Positions 1 to 6,384 are shown, numbered from the stretch's first letter. The stretch: 6,738 nt of DNA from Chloroflexota bacterium (GCA_030669775.1 DAOVCZ010000106.1:1-6738), one strand, 5' to 3'. The notes: generated by a model not told the origin, from the sequence alone. Translations and numbers: made by a program.

Positions 1-2002
1 TCTTTGCTTCTCCCCAAGACACCATTACCAGACGCTCCCGATCTTTAATTCGCATGATATTTGGGCAATCCTGACGGTGTATGGTAGCACCCCTTCCTCG
101 AGTGATATAACCAACAATATCGTCACCTGGCGCCGGGTTGCAGCATCTGGCAAAATTGGTTAATAATCCTCGAAGTCCTAAAATTACTACAGAGTCAGTT
201 GATGTAGTTGCTACATCCGCTGAAGGGCGGGCGATAAGTTCAAATTCATCAGACTCTACCTCTGGAACTGTCAGATGATTGACGATACGACCGATGGAAA
301 TATCTCCATTGCCGATCGCTTCATATAAATCTTCAACAGACCGGGAATTGAACTCTTTCGCCAATTTCTCAATATTCAATTGAGTCAATCCCAATCGTCT
401 CAATTCTTTCTCAAGCAGGGTCTTTCCTTGGTTAATATTTTTTTCTCGAGCCTGAACCTTGAACCAGCGACGGATTTTTGATCTTGCACGTTGGGTTTTC
501 ACAAGCCCCAAATTCGGATTGAGCCAATCTAGGCTTGGTCCTCCTCTTTTTGCGGTCAGTATTTCTATTTTTTCCCCCGTTTTCAGCTGATAATCTAACG
601 ATACCAACTTTCCGTTGACTTTTGCACCTCTACAGCGGTGCCCCACATCAGTATGAACGTGATAAGCGAAATCGATGGGAGTCGATCCAGCTGGTAAATC
701 GATGATATCTCCTCGGGGGGTAAACAGGTAAACTCGATCCTCAAATACATCTGACTTCAATCCATCAACAAATTCCCCAGCATCAATCACATCCTGCCGC
801 CATTCCATTAAAGAACGAAGCCAAACGATCCGTCGCTCGTAATCCTCGTCTCGTTCTACTCCTTCTTTATATCTCCAATGAGAAGCAATTCCATATTCAG
901 CTCCCTGGTCCATTTCTGATGTTCTAATTTGAATCTCGAGTGTGTTTCCATCATCGAAGACAACCGCGGTATGTAAAGATTGGTAGAAGTTGTCCTTAGG
1001 AGCTGCAATGTAATCATCGAACTCATCTGGGATTGGGCGCCAATGGGTATGTATCACTCCCAGTGTGGAATAGCAAGTAGGAATATTGGATACGATGACG
1101 CGAACCCCCCTGACATCGAATACCATCTCGAAAGGTACCCCCTTGCGATGCATCTTCTTGTAAATCGAATAGATGTGTTTTGGGCGTCCATTGATATTAG
1201 CTTTGATCTCTTCCTTCGACAGAACTGTCTGCAAGCTGCTGATCACATAATTCATTTCCTTCTCTCTATCCGCTCTTCTTGCCGCCAAGTTCTCAGCTAT
1301 CTCTTTGTAGATCTCCGGTTCTAAATAACGAAAGGCTAAATCCTCCAGCTCCCATTTAATTTGCCAAATACCCAAACGGTTAGCTAATGGTGCGAATATA
1401 TCCATCGTTTGCTGGGAAATACGTTTGCGTTTATTTTCCGGTAGATGTCCGAGAGTGCGCATATTGTGCAATCTATCGGCAAGTTTGATGAGCACCACGC
1501 GAATATCTTCCCCCATAGCCAGAAAAGTTTTACGTAATGTCTCCGATACGGCATCATAACGTCGGCTGCGAGTTAACTGGTCGACTTCGGAATCCGGATC
1601 TGGCAGGCCTCTTCTTTCGGCAATTTCACGGAATTTTTCTTCTTCTTCCTGTTCATTCGAATGCTGGTCACCCCGCGAGACTCTTGGCAGCTGAGTAAGC
1701 TTGGTTACACCATCAACTAGGAGCGCTATTTCATCGCCGAAATCACGTTTGATCTCTTTGAGAGTGACATCAGTATCTTCAACGGTATCGTGTAGCAAAC
1801 CAGCAGATATTACAGCCGGGGGTACACATAATTCGGCCAGGATCGAAGCAACCGCGAGGCAGTGGCTGATATAAGGTTCACCAGAGGCGCGCGTCTGCCC
1901 CTGGTGAGCTTGCTCAGCAACTCTGTATGCTCTCTGTACCAATTCGCGATCGGCGGATGAATAAGTCTCAGGCAGAGACTCTAACAACGTTTCAATTCGC
2001 AT
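1..2002 (-). CDS. rel: Bifunctional-type RelA/SpoT (p)ppGpp synthetase/hydrolase, C-terminus cut by window edge
   Basis: The protein makes and degrades the alarmone (p)ppGpp from GTP/GDP and ATP in the cytoplasm. Reading from 2002 gives 667 open codons up to the left edge. In order I see: an HD hydrolase domain with HDTVEDT (His71, Asp72) and LIKLADRLHNMRTL; the synthetase domain with GRPKHIYSIYKKM (about 272-284) and YQSLHT; an E-F-D-D motif at 327-330; EIQIRT and GIASHWRYKEG; a TGS domain from about 424 (VYLFTPRG, then GSTPIDFAYHVHTDVGH); and a zinc-finger/conserved-cysteine domain with CC at 620-621 and IHRQDCPN near 641-648. The usual C-terminal ACT domain must lie outside the window. Start choice: ATG at 2002 has AGGTG at 2009-2013, six bases upstream; the ATG at 2007 is in another frame that stops after eight codons. 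No frameshift is seen. The key hydrolase residues are intact, so hydrolysis is expected; synthesis is inferred from the intact motifs. Confidence 0.95.
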   Translation of the reverse strand, partial: MRIETLLESLPETYSSADRELVQRAYRVAEQAHQGQTRASGEPYISHCLAVASILAELCVPPAVISAGLLHDTVEDTDVTLKEIKRDFGDEIALLVDGVTKLTQLPRVSRGDQHSNEQEEEEKFREIAERRGLPDPDSEVDQLTRSRRYDAVSETLRKTFLAMGEDIRVVLIKLADRLHNMRTLGHLPENKRKRISQQTMDIFAPLANRLGIWQIKWELEDLAFRYLEPEIYKEIAENLAARRADREKEMNYVISSLQTVLSKEEIKANINGRPKHIYSIYKKMHRKGVPFEMVFDVRGVRVIVSNIPTCYSTLGVIHTHWRPIPDEFDDYIAAPKDNFYQSLHTAVVFDDGNTLEIQIRTSEMDQGAEYGIASHWRYKEGVERDEDYERRIVWLRSLMEWRQDVIDAGEFVDGLKSDVFEDRVYLFTPRGDIIDLPAGSTPIDFAYHVHTDVGHRCRGAKVNGKLVSLDYQLKTGEKIEILTAKRGGPSLDWLNPNLGLVKTQRARSKIRRWFKVQAREKNINQGKTLLEKELRRLGLTQLNIEKLAKEFNSRSVEDLYEAIGNGDISIGRIVNHLTVPEVESDEFELIARPSADVATTSTDSVVILGLRGLLTNFARCCNPAPGDDIVGYITRGRGATIHRQDCPNIMRIKDRERLVMVSWGEAK

Positions 2003-2008
2003 CCCATG

Positions 2009-2013
2009 CACCT
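2009..2013 (-). promoter_or_regulatory. Ribosome binding site of rel
   Basis: AGGTG on the minus strand lies six bases upstream of the ATG at 2002. It supports this start over the out-of-frame ATG at 2007, which would be only one base away from it. Confidence 0.6.
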
Positions 2014-2022
2014 GACGCCGAA

Positions 2023-2031
2023 AGTATACCA
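2023..2031 (-). promoter_or_regulatory. Extended -10 promoter for rel
   Basis: The minus strand reads TGG TATACT, an extended -10 element (TGn followed by a 5/6 match to TATAAT). I see no good -35 hexamer 16-18 bases upstream, as is usual for extended -10 promoters. Transcription would start near 2016, giving a very short leader that holds little more than the AGGTG ribosome binding site. Predicted from sequence only. Confidence 0.45.
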
Positions 2032-2054
2032 GTCAAATTTCATCAATCATTTCC

Positions 2055-2085
2055 TTAATATTTTCACCGATTCTCAGTTTATAAT
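2055..2085 (+). promoter_or_regulatory. Possible promoter for the membrane phosphatase gene
   Basis: A perfect TATAAT lies at 2080-2085. The best -35 candidate is TTAATA at 2055-2060 (4/6 match, 19-base spacer), which is weak and widely spaced. The start of transcription would be near 2092, leaving a leader of about 28 bases with no obvious Shine-Dalgarno sequence. The region is A+T-rich, so a chance TATAAT is possible. Confidence 0.4.
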
Positions 2086-2119
2086 CCATTTATTCGAAAT
2101 TCATTAAATCGCAAATTCT

Positions 2120-4213
2120 ATGAACACAAATGCTAATACTTCATTAACAGAAAAGTATAACCGACTCTCCGAATTTGCCAAGATGTTTTGGCCAGGCATA
2201 GATTCATTAAGCGATCAACGCCGCTTGGTTGGGACAGGAGATGTGCTAAGTTTTCTTTACACCCTACCCCTTGCAATCATTGGTATTCTCTGGCTGATCC
2301 GCTCTACGGACCTGGAACTAATTCAACAAGAATTTCTGTTCCTTTTATTCAATTTCGGTTTGTTATTGCTGTTCAGTCGCTTGAGTTTTTTCACTATCAT
2401 TGAAATCCGCTCAGATCGGTATGGCACTTCAGAAGACTCCTTGGCCTCAATGATTCAATGGTCAGTTATTTTTATATTTGGTCCAACTGCGTTGTGGTTG
2501 AGTGTTATATACGATTTTATTGATTTTGCACTGAGGTGGCGAGTCTCCTCCACTCCGGGACAGCGATGGTCTCTTCTCCGTACTCTTTCTACCACTTTTT
2601 CTGTTAATACCTTTGCTATATTGGTTTCCTTGACAATTTATAGGAACATTGGGGGTGAATTCCCTATTCCAGGACTAAATATTATCTCAGTAACTCAGGC
2701 ATTCATTGCCTTGATCAGCCAATTCTTTCTCGTGTTGTTGATTTTGTCAGGCTATTTGATTTATCATATCGGTGTTCAAAGAATCCTGGCTCAATCCCAA
2801 ACTATCCAACCCATGGTCAGGTTTTTCCTGATCAGCGTTGGATTACCTTATCTTGCATACCCATTTTCAATTCTCCTCGCGGGTCTACTCATCGAAGATG
2901 GCATTGTTATTTATGCATTTCTTTTAGCGGGGTTAGTAATAGTGGCTTATCTCGCCCGACAATTAAGTATGGCTGCAGAATATAACCGGCAGCATTCAAA
3001 ACAGCTTGAGAAGTTAGAAAAACTCAGCCGAAAGTTATTAGAAGTAATTCCGGATTCATCTTCCTTACCCGCAATACTCGAGGAACATGTCCCAGGTATG
3101 TTCCCCTCCGGAAGAATATCGATTTGGATATCACCAGATACAAATTTGTTAAATTTTCCAGCTGATTGGAGCGGTGTCCATGATGATGCTTGGCAATGGA
3201 TAATTAATCAAGCTGAACCCACATCATTTCTTGTTAAAGATGAATTACCATGGCAACCTGAGAAAAATGACCATCTCGCGATGGTGACCACCCCAATATT
3301 TAGGCACGATAGCGGTCGGGCAATCGGAGGGATTGTCCTTGAATTATGGATCTTGGCACAACCATGGGATAAAAAATCATTGAGGAATTTATTTCCAGCG
3401 ACTCAAGCCCTCGCCGACCAAATATCTTCGACCCTTCAGCAAACTGAAGTTTATGAAAACTCATTGGATTTCCAGCAGATCACCCAAGAACTAAGATTGG
3501 CAGGACAAATCCAAGCGAGCTTTTTACCGAATAAGTTTCCCCCTCTCCCAGGTTGGCAGCTGGCAGTTACATTGCTTCCAGCCAGGGAAACTTCGGGTGA
3601 TTTTTTTGATGTTATTGATTTGAGCGACGATCGGTTAGGTATATTGATTGCTGATGTTGCGGACAAGGGTGTTGGTTCTGCGCTGTATATGGCTCTCAGC
3701 CGGACCTTAATCCGTACATATGCCGAAGAATATGATGCCGAGCCAGAAGTGGTATCTTTCGCTGCCAACAACCGCTTGCTCAAAGACGCCCGCGCGAACT
3801 TGTTCATCACTCTTTTCTATGGCATTCTCGATCCAAACGAAGGAACATTGACCTATTGTAATGCTGGTCATAATCCCCCTTACTTGATTCGTAATTCAGA
3901 TCAGGATTCGGTTGAATCATTAACCCGGACGGTCATCGCAATGGGCATTGTAGCTGATTCAACCTGGTCAACAGAGACGGTGACCATTGAGCCAGGCGAT
4001 ATCTTGGTCCTTTATACAGATGGTATTCCGGATGCCCAAGACCAGGATGGAGATTTCTTTAACGATGAGGCAATCATCGATATAGTCCGAAATAATACCG
4101 GCCGATCAGCGCATGAAATTCAATCTTCAATAATCAATGAGGTTCAAAAATTCTCTGCTGGTACCCCCCAAGATGACGACATAACTCTAATGGTTTTGGT
4201 TAGAGACAAGTAA
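2120..4213 (+). CDS. Membrane-anchored PP2C-type (SpoIIE/RsbU) serine phosphatase with GAF-like region
   Basis: This 697-residue protein probably dephosphorylates a STAS anti-sigma antagonist in response to a membrane or cytoplasmic signal. About seven hydrophobic segments lie at roughly 44-62, 71-95, 112-132, 156-174, 190-215, 234-257 and 260-280. A short charged, coiled-coil-like linker follows (about 285-310), then a region of about 310-440 whose length and position suggest a GAF-type sensor. The phosphatase domain runs from about 455 to the end and keeps the expected metal-binding acidic positions: SGDFFD (Asp494), ADVADKG (Asp512), NAGHNPP, YTDG (Asp634) and DDDIT (685-689). Start: the frame has a TAA at 2105-2107, so ATG 2120 is the first possible start; there is no clear ribosome binding site. 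It converges on the kinase gene with 12 bases between stops. The substrate is inferred from the neighbouring STAS gene; the signal is unknown. Confidence 0.9.
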   Translation: MNTNANTSLTEKYNRLSEFAKMFWPGIDSLSDQRRLVGTGDVLSFLYTLPLAIIGILWLIRSTDLELIQQEFLFLLFNFGLLLLFSRLSFFTIIEIRSDRYGTSEDSLASMIQWSVIFIFGPTALWLSVIYDFIDFALRWRVSSTPGQRWSLLRTLSTTFSVNTFAILVSLTIYRNIGGEFPIPGLNIISVTQAFIALISQFFLVLLILSGYLIYHIGVQRILAQSQTIQPMVRFFLISVGLPYLAYPFSILLAGLLIEDGIVIYAFLLAGLVIVAYLARQLSMAAEYNRQHSKQLEKLEKLSRKLLEVIPDSSSLPAILEEHVPGMFPSGRISIWISPDTNLLNFPADWSGVHDDAWQWIINQAEPTSFLVKDELPWQPEKNDHLAMVTTPIFRHDSGRAIGGIVLELWILAQPWDKKSLRNLFPATQALADQISSTLQQTEVYENSLDFQQITQELRLAGQIQASFLPNKFPPLPGWQLAVTLLPARETSGDFFDVIDLSDDRLGILIADVADKGVGSALYMALSRTLIRTYAEEYDAEPEVVSFAANNRLLKDARANLFITLFYGILDPNEGTLTYCNAGHNPPYLIRNSDQDSVESLTRTVIAMGIVADSTWSTETVTIEPGDILVLYTDGIPDAQDQDGDFFNDEAIIDIVRNNTGRSAHEIQSSIINEVQKFSAGTPQDDDITLMVLVRDK

Positions 4214-4235
4214 AGCGATTAAACGCTATTCTTTC
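4214..4235 (+). terminator. Weak hairpin between convergent genes
   Basis: AGCG (4214-4217) and CGCT (4224-4227) can pair around a six-base loop directly after the phosphatase stop codon, followed by a T/C-rich run. The stem has only four pairs and it overlaps the last codon of the opposing kinase gene, so it is a poor terminator candidate. It is the only structure seen in the 12-base gap. Confidence 0.2.
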
Positions 4236-4645
4236 TTTCGTTTGACCATCCGTAATACATTCCCATCCTTCTCTGAGAATTCAAAATCCACATCATCCAT
4301 CATGTTACGGATGAGAAATAATCCAGCGCCTCTGGGTTTAATTTCTTCTAATGCAACCGAAAAATCAGGTTGGGATACTGTGCAAGGGTCAAATGGTTTC
4401 CCATCGTCCTTGAGGATAATTTCTAAACCACCATTGAGATCGTTACACGTGCATTCGATATCGCCTTTTCCCTCTCCCCCATAGGCATGTTCAATAATAT
4501 TAGAACAAGCTTCATCGACAGCCAGCTCCACCGCATATATTTCTTTCTCATTAAAACCTGCATTTGATGCGGCTTGAAGGACAAATTTTCGAATACTCGC
4601 CAGACTCTCAAAGCGGCCAGAGAATTTCGCTGTCGCCATTATCAC
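4226..4645 (-). CDS. RsbW/SpoIIAB-like anti-sigma-factor serine kinase (HATPase_c)
   Basis: A GHKL-fold kinase of 137-139 residues, close to the usual 140-150 for RsbW and SpoIIAB. In known systems such proteins bind a target (often a sigma factor) and phosphorylate a STAS antagonist on serine using ATP. Counting from the GTG start, the N box is ELAVDEACSNIIEHAY with Glu45 and Asn49, the G1 box is DDGKPFDP (80-87), and the glycine-rich lid is RGAGLFLIRNMMDDV (105-119). All ATP-binding elements are present. The start is ambiguous: GTG at 4645 has a GAG seven bases upstream, while ATG at 4639, two codons later, is the commoner codon but lies 13 bases from that GAG. It sits 26-32 bases after the STAS gene and is almost certainly co-transcribed with it. 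No sigma factor lies in the window, so the bound target is unknown. Confidence 0.92.
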   Translation of the reverse strand: MIMATAKFSGRFESLASIRKFVLQAASNAGFNEKEIYAVELAVDEACSNIIEHAYGGEGKGDIECTCNDLNGGLEIILKDDGKPFDPCTVSQPDFSVALEEIKPRGAGLFLIRNMMDDVDFEFSEKDGNVLRMVKRKKE

Positions 4646-4671
4646 TGATAATCTCTAATACCGGTAAAAAA

Positions 4672-5007
4672 CTAAAAATGTGCTACTGCACTAACTAAAT
4701 CATCAAATATTTGAAAATAACTTCCCATTCCGACAAGGTTGAGTGAATCGCGGATTCTCTCCTGGACGCCTGATAATATGAGCTCACCACGGTTATACCG
4801 TTTGCAGGTTTTTTGGGTTTCTATCAATACCCACCAACCTTTACTAGACATGAAATCTACTTCTTCTATATCTAAGACAATTTTATATTTCCCATCCTGA
4901 GTAAGGGATGTCAAGACTTCCTCAAGGTCAGGTGCTGTGGAGCTATCGATTCTGCCAACGGATTTAACGACATCACAACGTTTATATTGAGTGGTAGTGA
5001 TTTCCAT
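4672..5007 (-). CDS. STAS-domain anti-sigma factor antagonist-like protein
   Basis: A single STAS domain of 111 residues, the normal size for SpoIIAA/RsbV-type antagonists. These bind the kinase when unphosphorylated, releasing its target. Visible family features are VGRIDSSTAPDLEEVL (17-32), the beta strand KIVLDIEEVDFMSSKG (42-57) and a C-terminal part resembling the family helix and strand (SGVQERIRDSLNLVG). Aligning MSSKG with the MDS(S/T)G of SpoIIAA and RsbV puts Ser55 at the phosphorylated serine, with Ser replacing the preceding Asp, Lys replacing the next Ser/Thr, and Trp-Trp at 58-59 where Leu-Gly or Leu-Arg is usual. Start ATG 5007 has GGGAG seven bases upstream. It is the first gene of a two-gene operon with the kinase. 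The phosphorylation role is inferred from family and context. Confidence 0.9.
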   Translation of the reverse strand: MEITTTQYKRCDVVKSVGRIDSSTAPDLEEVLTSLTQDGKYKIVLDIEEVDFMSSKGWWVLIETQKTCKRYNRGELILSGVQERIRDSLNLVGMGSYFQIFDDLVSAVAHF

Positions 5008-5014
5008 GTTTTAA

Positions 5015-5019
5015 CTCCC
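5015..5019 (-). promoter_or_regulatory. Ribosome binding site of the STAS gene
   Basis: GGGAG on the minus strand lies seven bases upstream of ATG 5007. It is a strong Shine-Dalgarno match and fixes the start. It is clearly better than the sites before the kinase or phosphatase genes, suggesting that the STAS protein is made in excess, as partner switching usually needs. Confidence 0.65.
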
Positions 5020-5045
5020 TCGATAAGATAAATATCTACATGGGT

Positions 5046-5075
5046 ATTATGATAGCGCATGAGAGTATATCACAA
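5046..5075 (-). promoter_or_regulatory. Sigma-70-type promoter of the STAS-kinase operon
   Basis: The minus strand has TTGTGA (5070-5075, 4/6 match to TTGACA), an 18-base spacer and CATAAT (5046-5051, 5/6 match to TATAAT). Transcription would begin near 5039, about 30 bases before the start codon. It lies back to back with the tRNA promoter. Nothing here resembles a special sigma-B-type promoter, so autoregulation by an alternative sigma factor is not evident. Confidence 0.45.
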
Positions 5076-5086
5076 AACCATTTTAC

Positions 5087-5115
5087 TTGACGCTCGCATA
5101 GGCGTATGGTAAACT
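5087..5115 (+). promoter_or_regulatory. Sigma-70-type promoter of tRNA-Asp
   Basis: TTGACG (5087-5092, 5/6 match) and TAAACT (5110-5115, 4/6 match) are separated by exactly 17 bases. The predicted start near 5121-5123 is only a few bases before the mature tRNA, which fits a tRNA promoter well. Confidence 0.7.
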
Positions 5116-5126
5116 TTTCACCGCTT

Positions 5127-5200
5127 GGTCCCGTGGTGTAGTGGCCTAACATGCGGCCCTGTCAAGGCCGAGATCGCGGGTTCGAATCCCGTCGGGACCG
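5127..5200 (+). tRNA. tRNA-Asp (anticodon GTC)
   Basis: The 74-base gene folds as a full cloverleaf. The acceptor stem is GGTCCCG (5127-5133) with CGGGACC (5193-5199); the D stem is GTGT/ACAT; the anticodon stem is CGGCC (5154-5158) with GGCCG (5166-5170) around the loop CTGTCAA, with anticodon GTC at 5161-5163; the T stem is GCGGG/CCCGT around TTCGAAT. The discriminator base is G at 5200, the identity base used by aspartyl-tRNA synthetase. The 3' CCA is not encoded (CAG follows), so it must be added by CCA-adding enzyme. The gene has its own promoter and stands alone. tRNA 3' ends are frequent integration sites; decayed, apparently foreign DNA begins about 340 bases downstream. Confidence 0.97.
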
Positions 5201-5275
5201 CAGAGCGTAAATTCCACATCCAGATCATTGCCCAAATAGCTCTAGACCTGGGAAGTTGTACCAAAGAAGGGATTT

Positions 5276-5350
5276 ATGCAAAAGTACGAAAGTACGAACG
5301 AAGTCTCCCAGCAGCAGCTGGGCGATTTTGTTATTTTAGACCTGCGGTGA
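5276..5350 (+). CDS. Possible small ORF, 24 codons, or remnant of a gene start
   Basis: ATG at 5276 follows AGAAGG (5265-5270) with a five-base gap, which is one of the best ribosome binding sites in the window. The 24-residue product begins MQKYESTNEV and ends FVILDLR before TGA at 5348-5350. After that stop the same frame stays open for another 59 codons to TGA 5528-5530. I recognise no family. It could be a true small protein, the 5' end of a disrupted gene, or chance; the terminator-like hairpin lying inside it argues against translation being important. Low confidence. Confidence 0.2.
   Translation: MQKYESTNEVSQQQLGDFVILDLR
5307..5337 (+). terminator. Intrinsic terminator candidate downstream of tRNA-Asp
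   Basis: CCCAGC (5307-5312) pairs perfectly with GCTGGG (5317-5322) around the loop AGCA, followed by CGA and then a U-rich run (TTTTGTTATTTT). It lies 107 bases after the tRNA and is the best candidate for ending the tRNA transcript. The T run is interrupted and starts three bases after the stem, so strength is uncertain. Confidence 0.45.
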
Positions 5351-5409
5351 AGAAATTGGTTTGTTTTTAAGTGTCGCGGTTCAAAAATAGTAATATATTG
5401 TGAACTAAG

Positions 5410-5452
5410 CCAAGATCGTACTTGTGATCATTTCGAGTTTGGTGTTTTTTTT
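5410..5452 (+). terminator. Second, weaker terminator-like element with eight T residues
   Basis: CCAA (5410-5413) can pair with TTGG (5439-5442), enclosing two GATC tetramers (5414-5417 and 5426-5429) that can also pair. A run of eight T residues (5445-5452) follows two bases later. The stems are short and A+T-rich, so this may simply be a T run. Confidence 0.2.
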
Positions 5453-5541
5453 AGTTTTGCAGCCGGCATATCAGCAGTAGCTAACCACCAGGATGATTAC
5501 CCTAGTAATTTCTCGCCATTTTCCCTGTGAAACGGAGCATA

Positions 5542-6384
5542 TCATTCACCCATGTTTGCTTCAACTCTCCCGGCTCGAATCGCTTCCAGTTGGGCGGCAT
5601 GATCGCGCTCGTTTTGATCGGCGTAGGCAACGCCAAAATCCGCCAGCGCCTCCTCGAAGGAGGTACTCTTCCCCAGAAAACCGGTGAGAACAGCTGCATC
5701 GTCTGAGCGGGCCTGCGCCCGCGCTAAAACCCTACCGCACAGGTTAGCATAACGTATCAATTCAGCAGCACCCATGATCTCCACCACCGGTTTGATTTTG
5801 GCGTCGTGGAGCTGACGCACGTAGAAGTGAAAACCATATTCTCCTGATCCGGAGTACCAGCCAAGAAACATATCACTGGCAGCCTGTATCAGCCGCTGGC
5901 CCACCACCACTCACTGGCTGGCGTGCAGAAACGGGCTGGCGCCAGCACGAGGTTCAAGTACCGATTGGCGAGCCTGCTTGAATTGCAGAAAGAGCGAGTC
6001 ACCACTGCCCGACACAAACAGCGCAATCCCGCAAAAAGTTCCTACGCTGCCCACTCCGACGACCTTTAACGCCACATCCATCAATTTGTATCGGCTGAGC
6101 AGCACTCGTCGCTCTGGAGAGAGTGAAGTAAGGTATGCATCTAAATCACGTTCCAGGTGGGCTCGGATTTCCTCATCACGGATATCATTTGGGTGAAATA
6201 TAGGCGGCGGCTGGTCGATAATGCGCGGCGTGTCACCGGACACAAACGCCAGCTTGGCAAATTCCTTTTCATGAGCTCTCTTATCGGTAGCCTGTTGCAG
6301 TTTCTTGGTGTAAAAACGCTTACTCTGCTTGTCCTAGATGTTAGCAATGATCTCGTTAAGGTCGAGGGCGTTGAGTAGGCAGAT
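5542..6384 (-). pseudogene. DUF2252-family gene, N-terminally truncated and broken by in-frame stops
   Basis: One reading frame holds the C-terminal two thirds of a DUF2252 protein, a widespread family of unknown function, normally some 400-470 residues as I recall. From upstream: LDLNEIIANI, a TAG stop (6334-6336), an ordinary family stretch with GDTPRIIDQPPPI, SPERRVLLSRYKLMDVALK, VVGVGSVGT and SVLEP, then a TGA stop (5911-5913), then VVVGQRLIQAASDMFLGW, FYVRQLHDAK, LARAQARS and VAYADQNERD, and the final TGA at 5542-5544. Relatives as I recall them have an arginine where the TGA lies, which a single CGA-to-TGA change would explain. The N-terminal part with the family's CGDAH-type motif is missing; recognisable similarity fades near 6384, where another in-frame TAA (6385-6387) occurs. 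The two open pieces could be called as separate genes starting at GTG 6243 and GTG 5910, but neither has a good ribosome binding site. The G+C content is higher by eye than in the genes to the left, suggesting transfer. Confidence 0.85.

Larger units (their letters stand above)
5201..5541. other. Mostly non-coding stretch after tRNA-Asp
   Basis: This 341-base stretch has no gene I can support with confidence. It holds a terminator-like hairpin (5307-5322), a direct tandem copy of AAAGTACG (5281-5296), a weak 24-codon ORF (5276-5350), and an A+T-rich part ending in eight T residues (5445-5452). Its base composition resembles the left part of the window more than the G+C-richer DUF2252 remnant to its right. 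No copy of the tRNA 3' end was found here or further right. Confidence 0.6.

Noticed and set aside
980..1324. Open plus-strand frame of 114 codons opposite rel
   Set aside because: It is antisense to the well-conserved synthetase domain of rel and shows no family features; it is a shadow of that gene.
3451..3810. Minus-strand frame of 119 codons within the phosphatase gene
   Set aside because: It is antisense to the catalytic domain, whose motifs are clearly encoded on the plus strand.
5281..5296. Tandem repeat AAAGTACG x2 as a regulatory or CRISPR-like repeat
   Set aside because: Only two 8-base copies and no further units or spacers; likely chance or slippage.
5125..5370. Plus-strand frame of 81 codons starting at 5125
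   Set aside because: Its first third is the tRNA-Asp gene itself and the rest is unconserved-looking sequence; no coding signal.
5502..5699. Minus-strand 65-codon and plus-strand 64-codon frames around 5493-5699
   Set aside because: Both overlap the recognisable DUF2252 C-terminus in other frames or strands and resemble nothing.
5911..6336. TGA or TAG recoding (selenocysteine, altered genetic code) to rescue the DUF2252 frame
   Set aside because: Stops of different types interrupt the frame and the N-terminus is missing as well. Tryptophan is encoded by TGG in the intact genes, which show no internal TGA, and I see no selenocysteine insertion structure.
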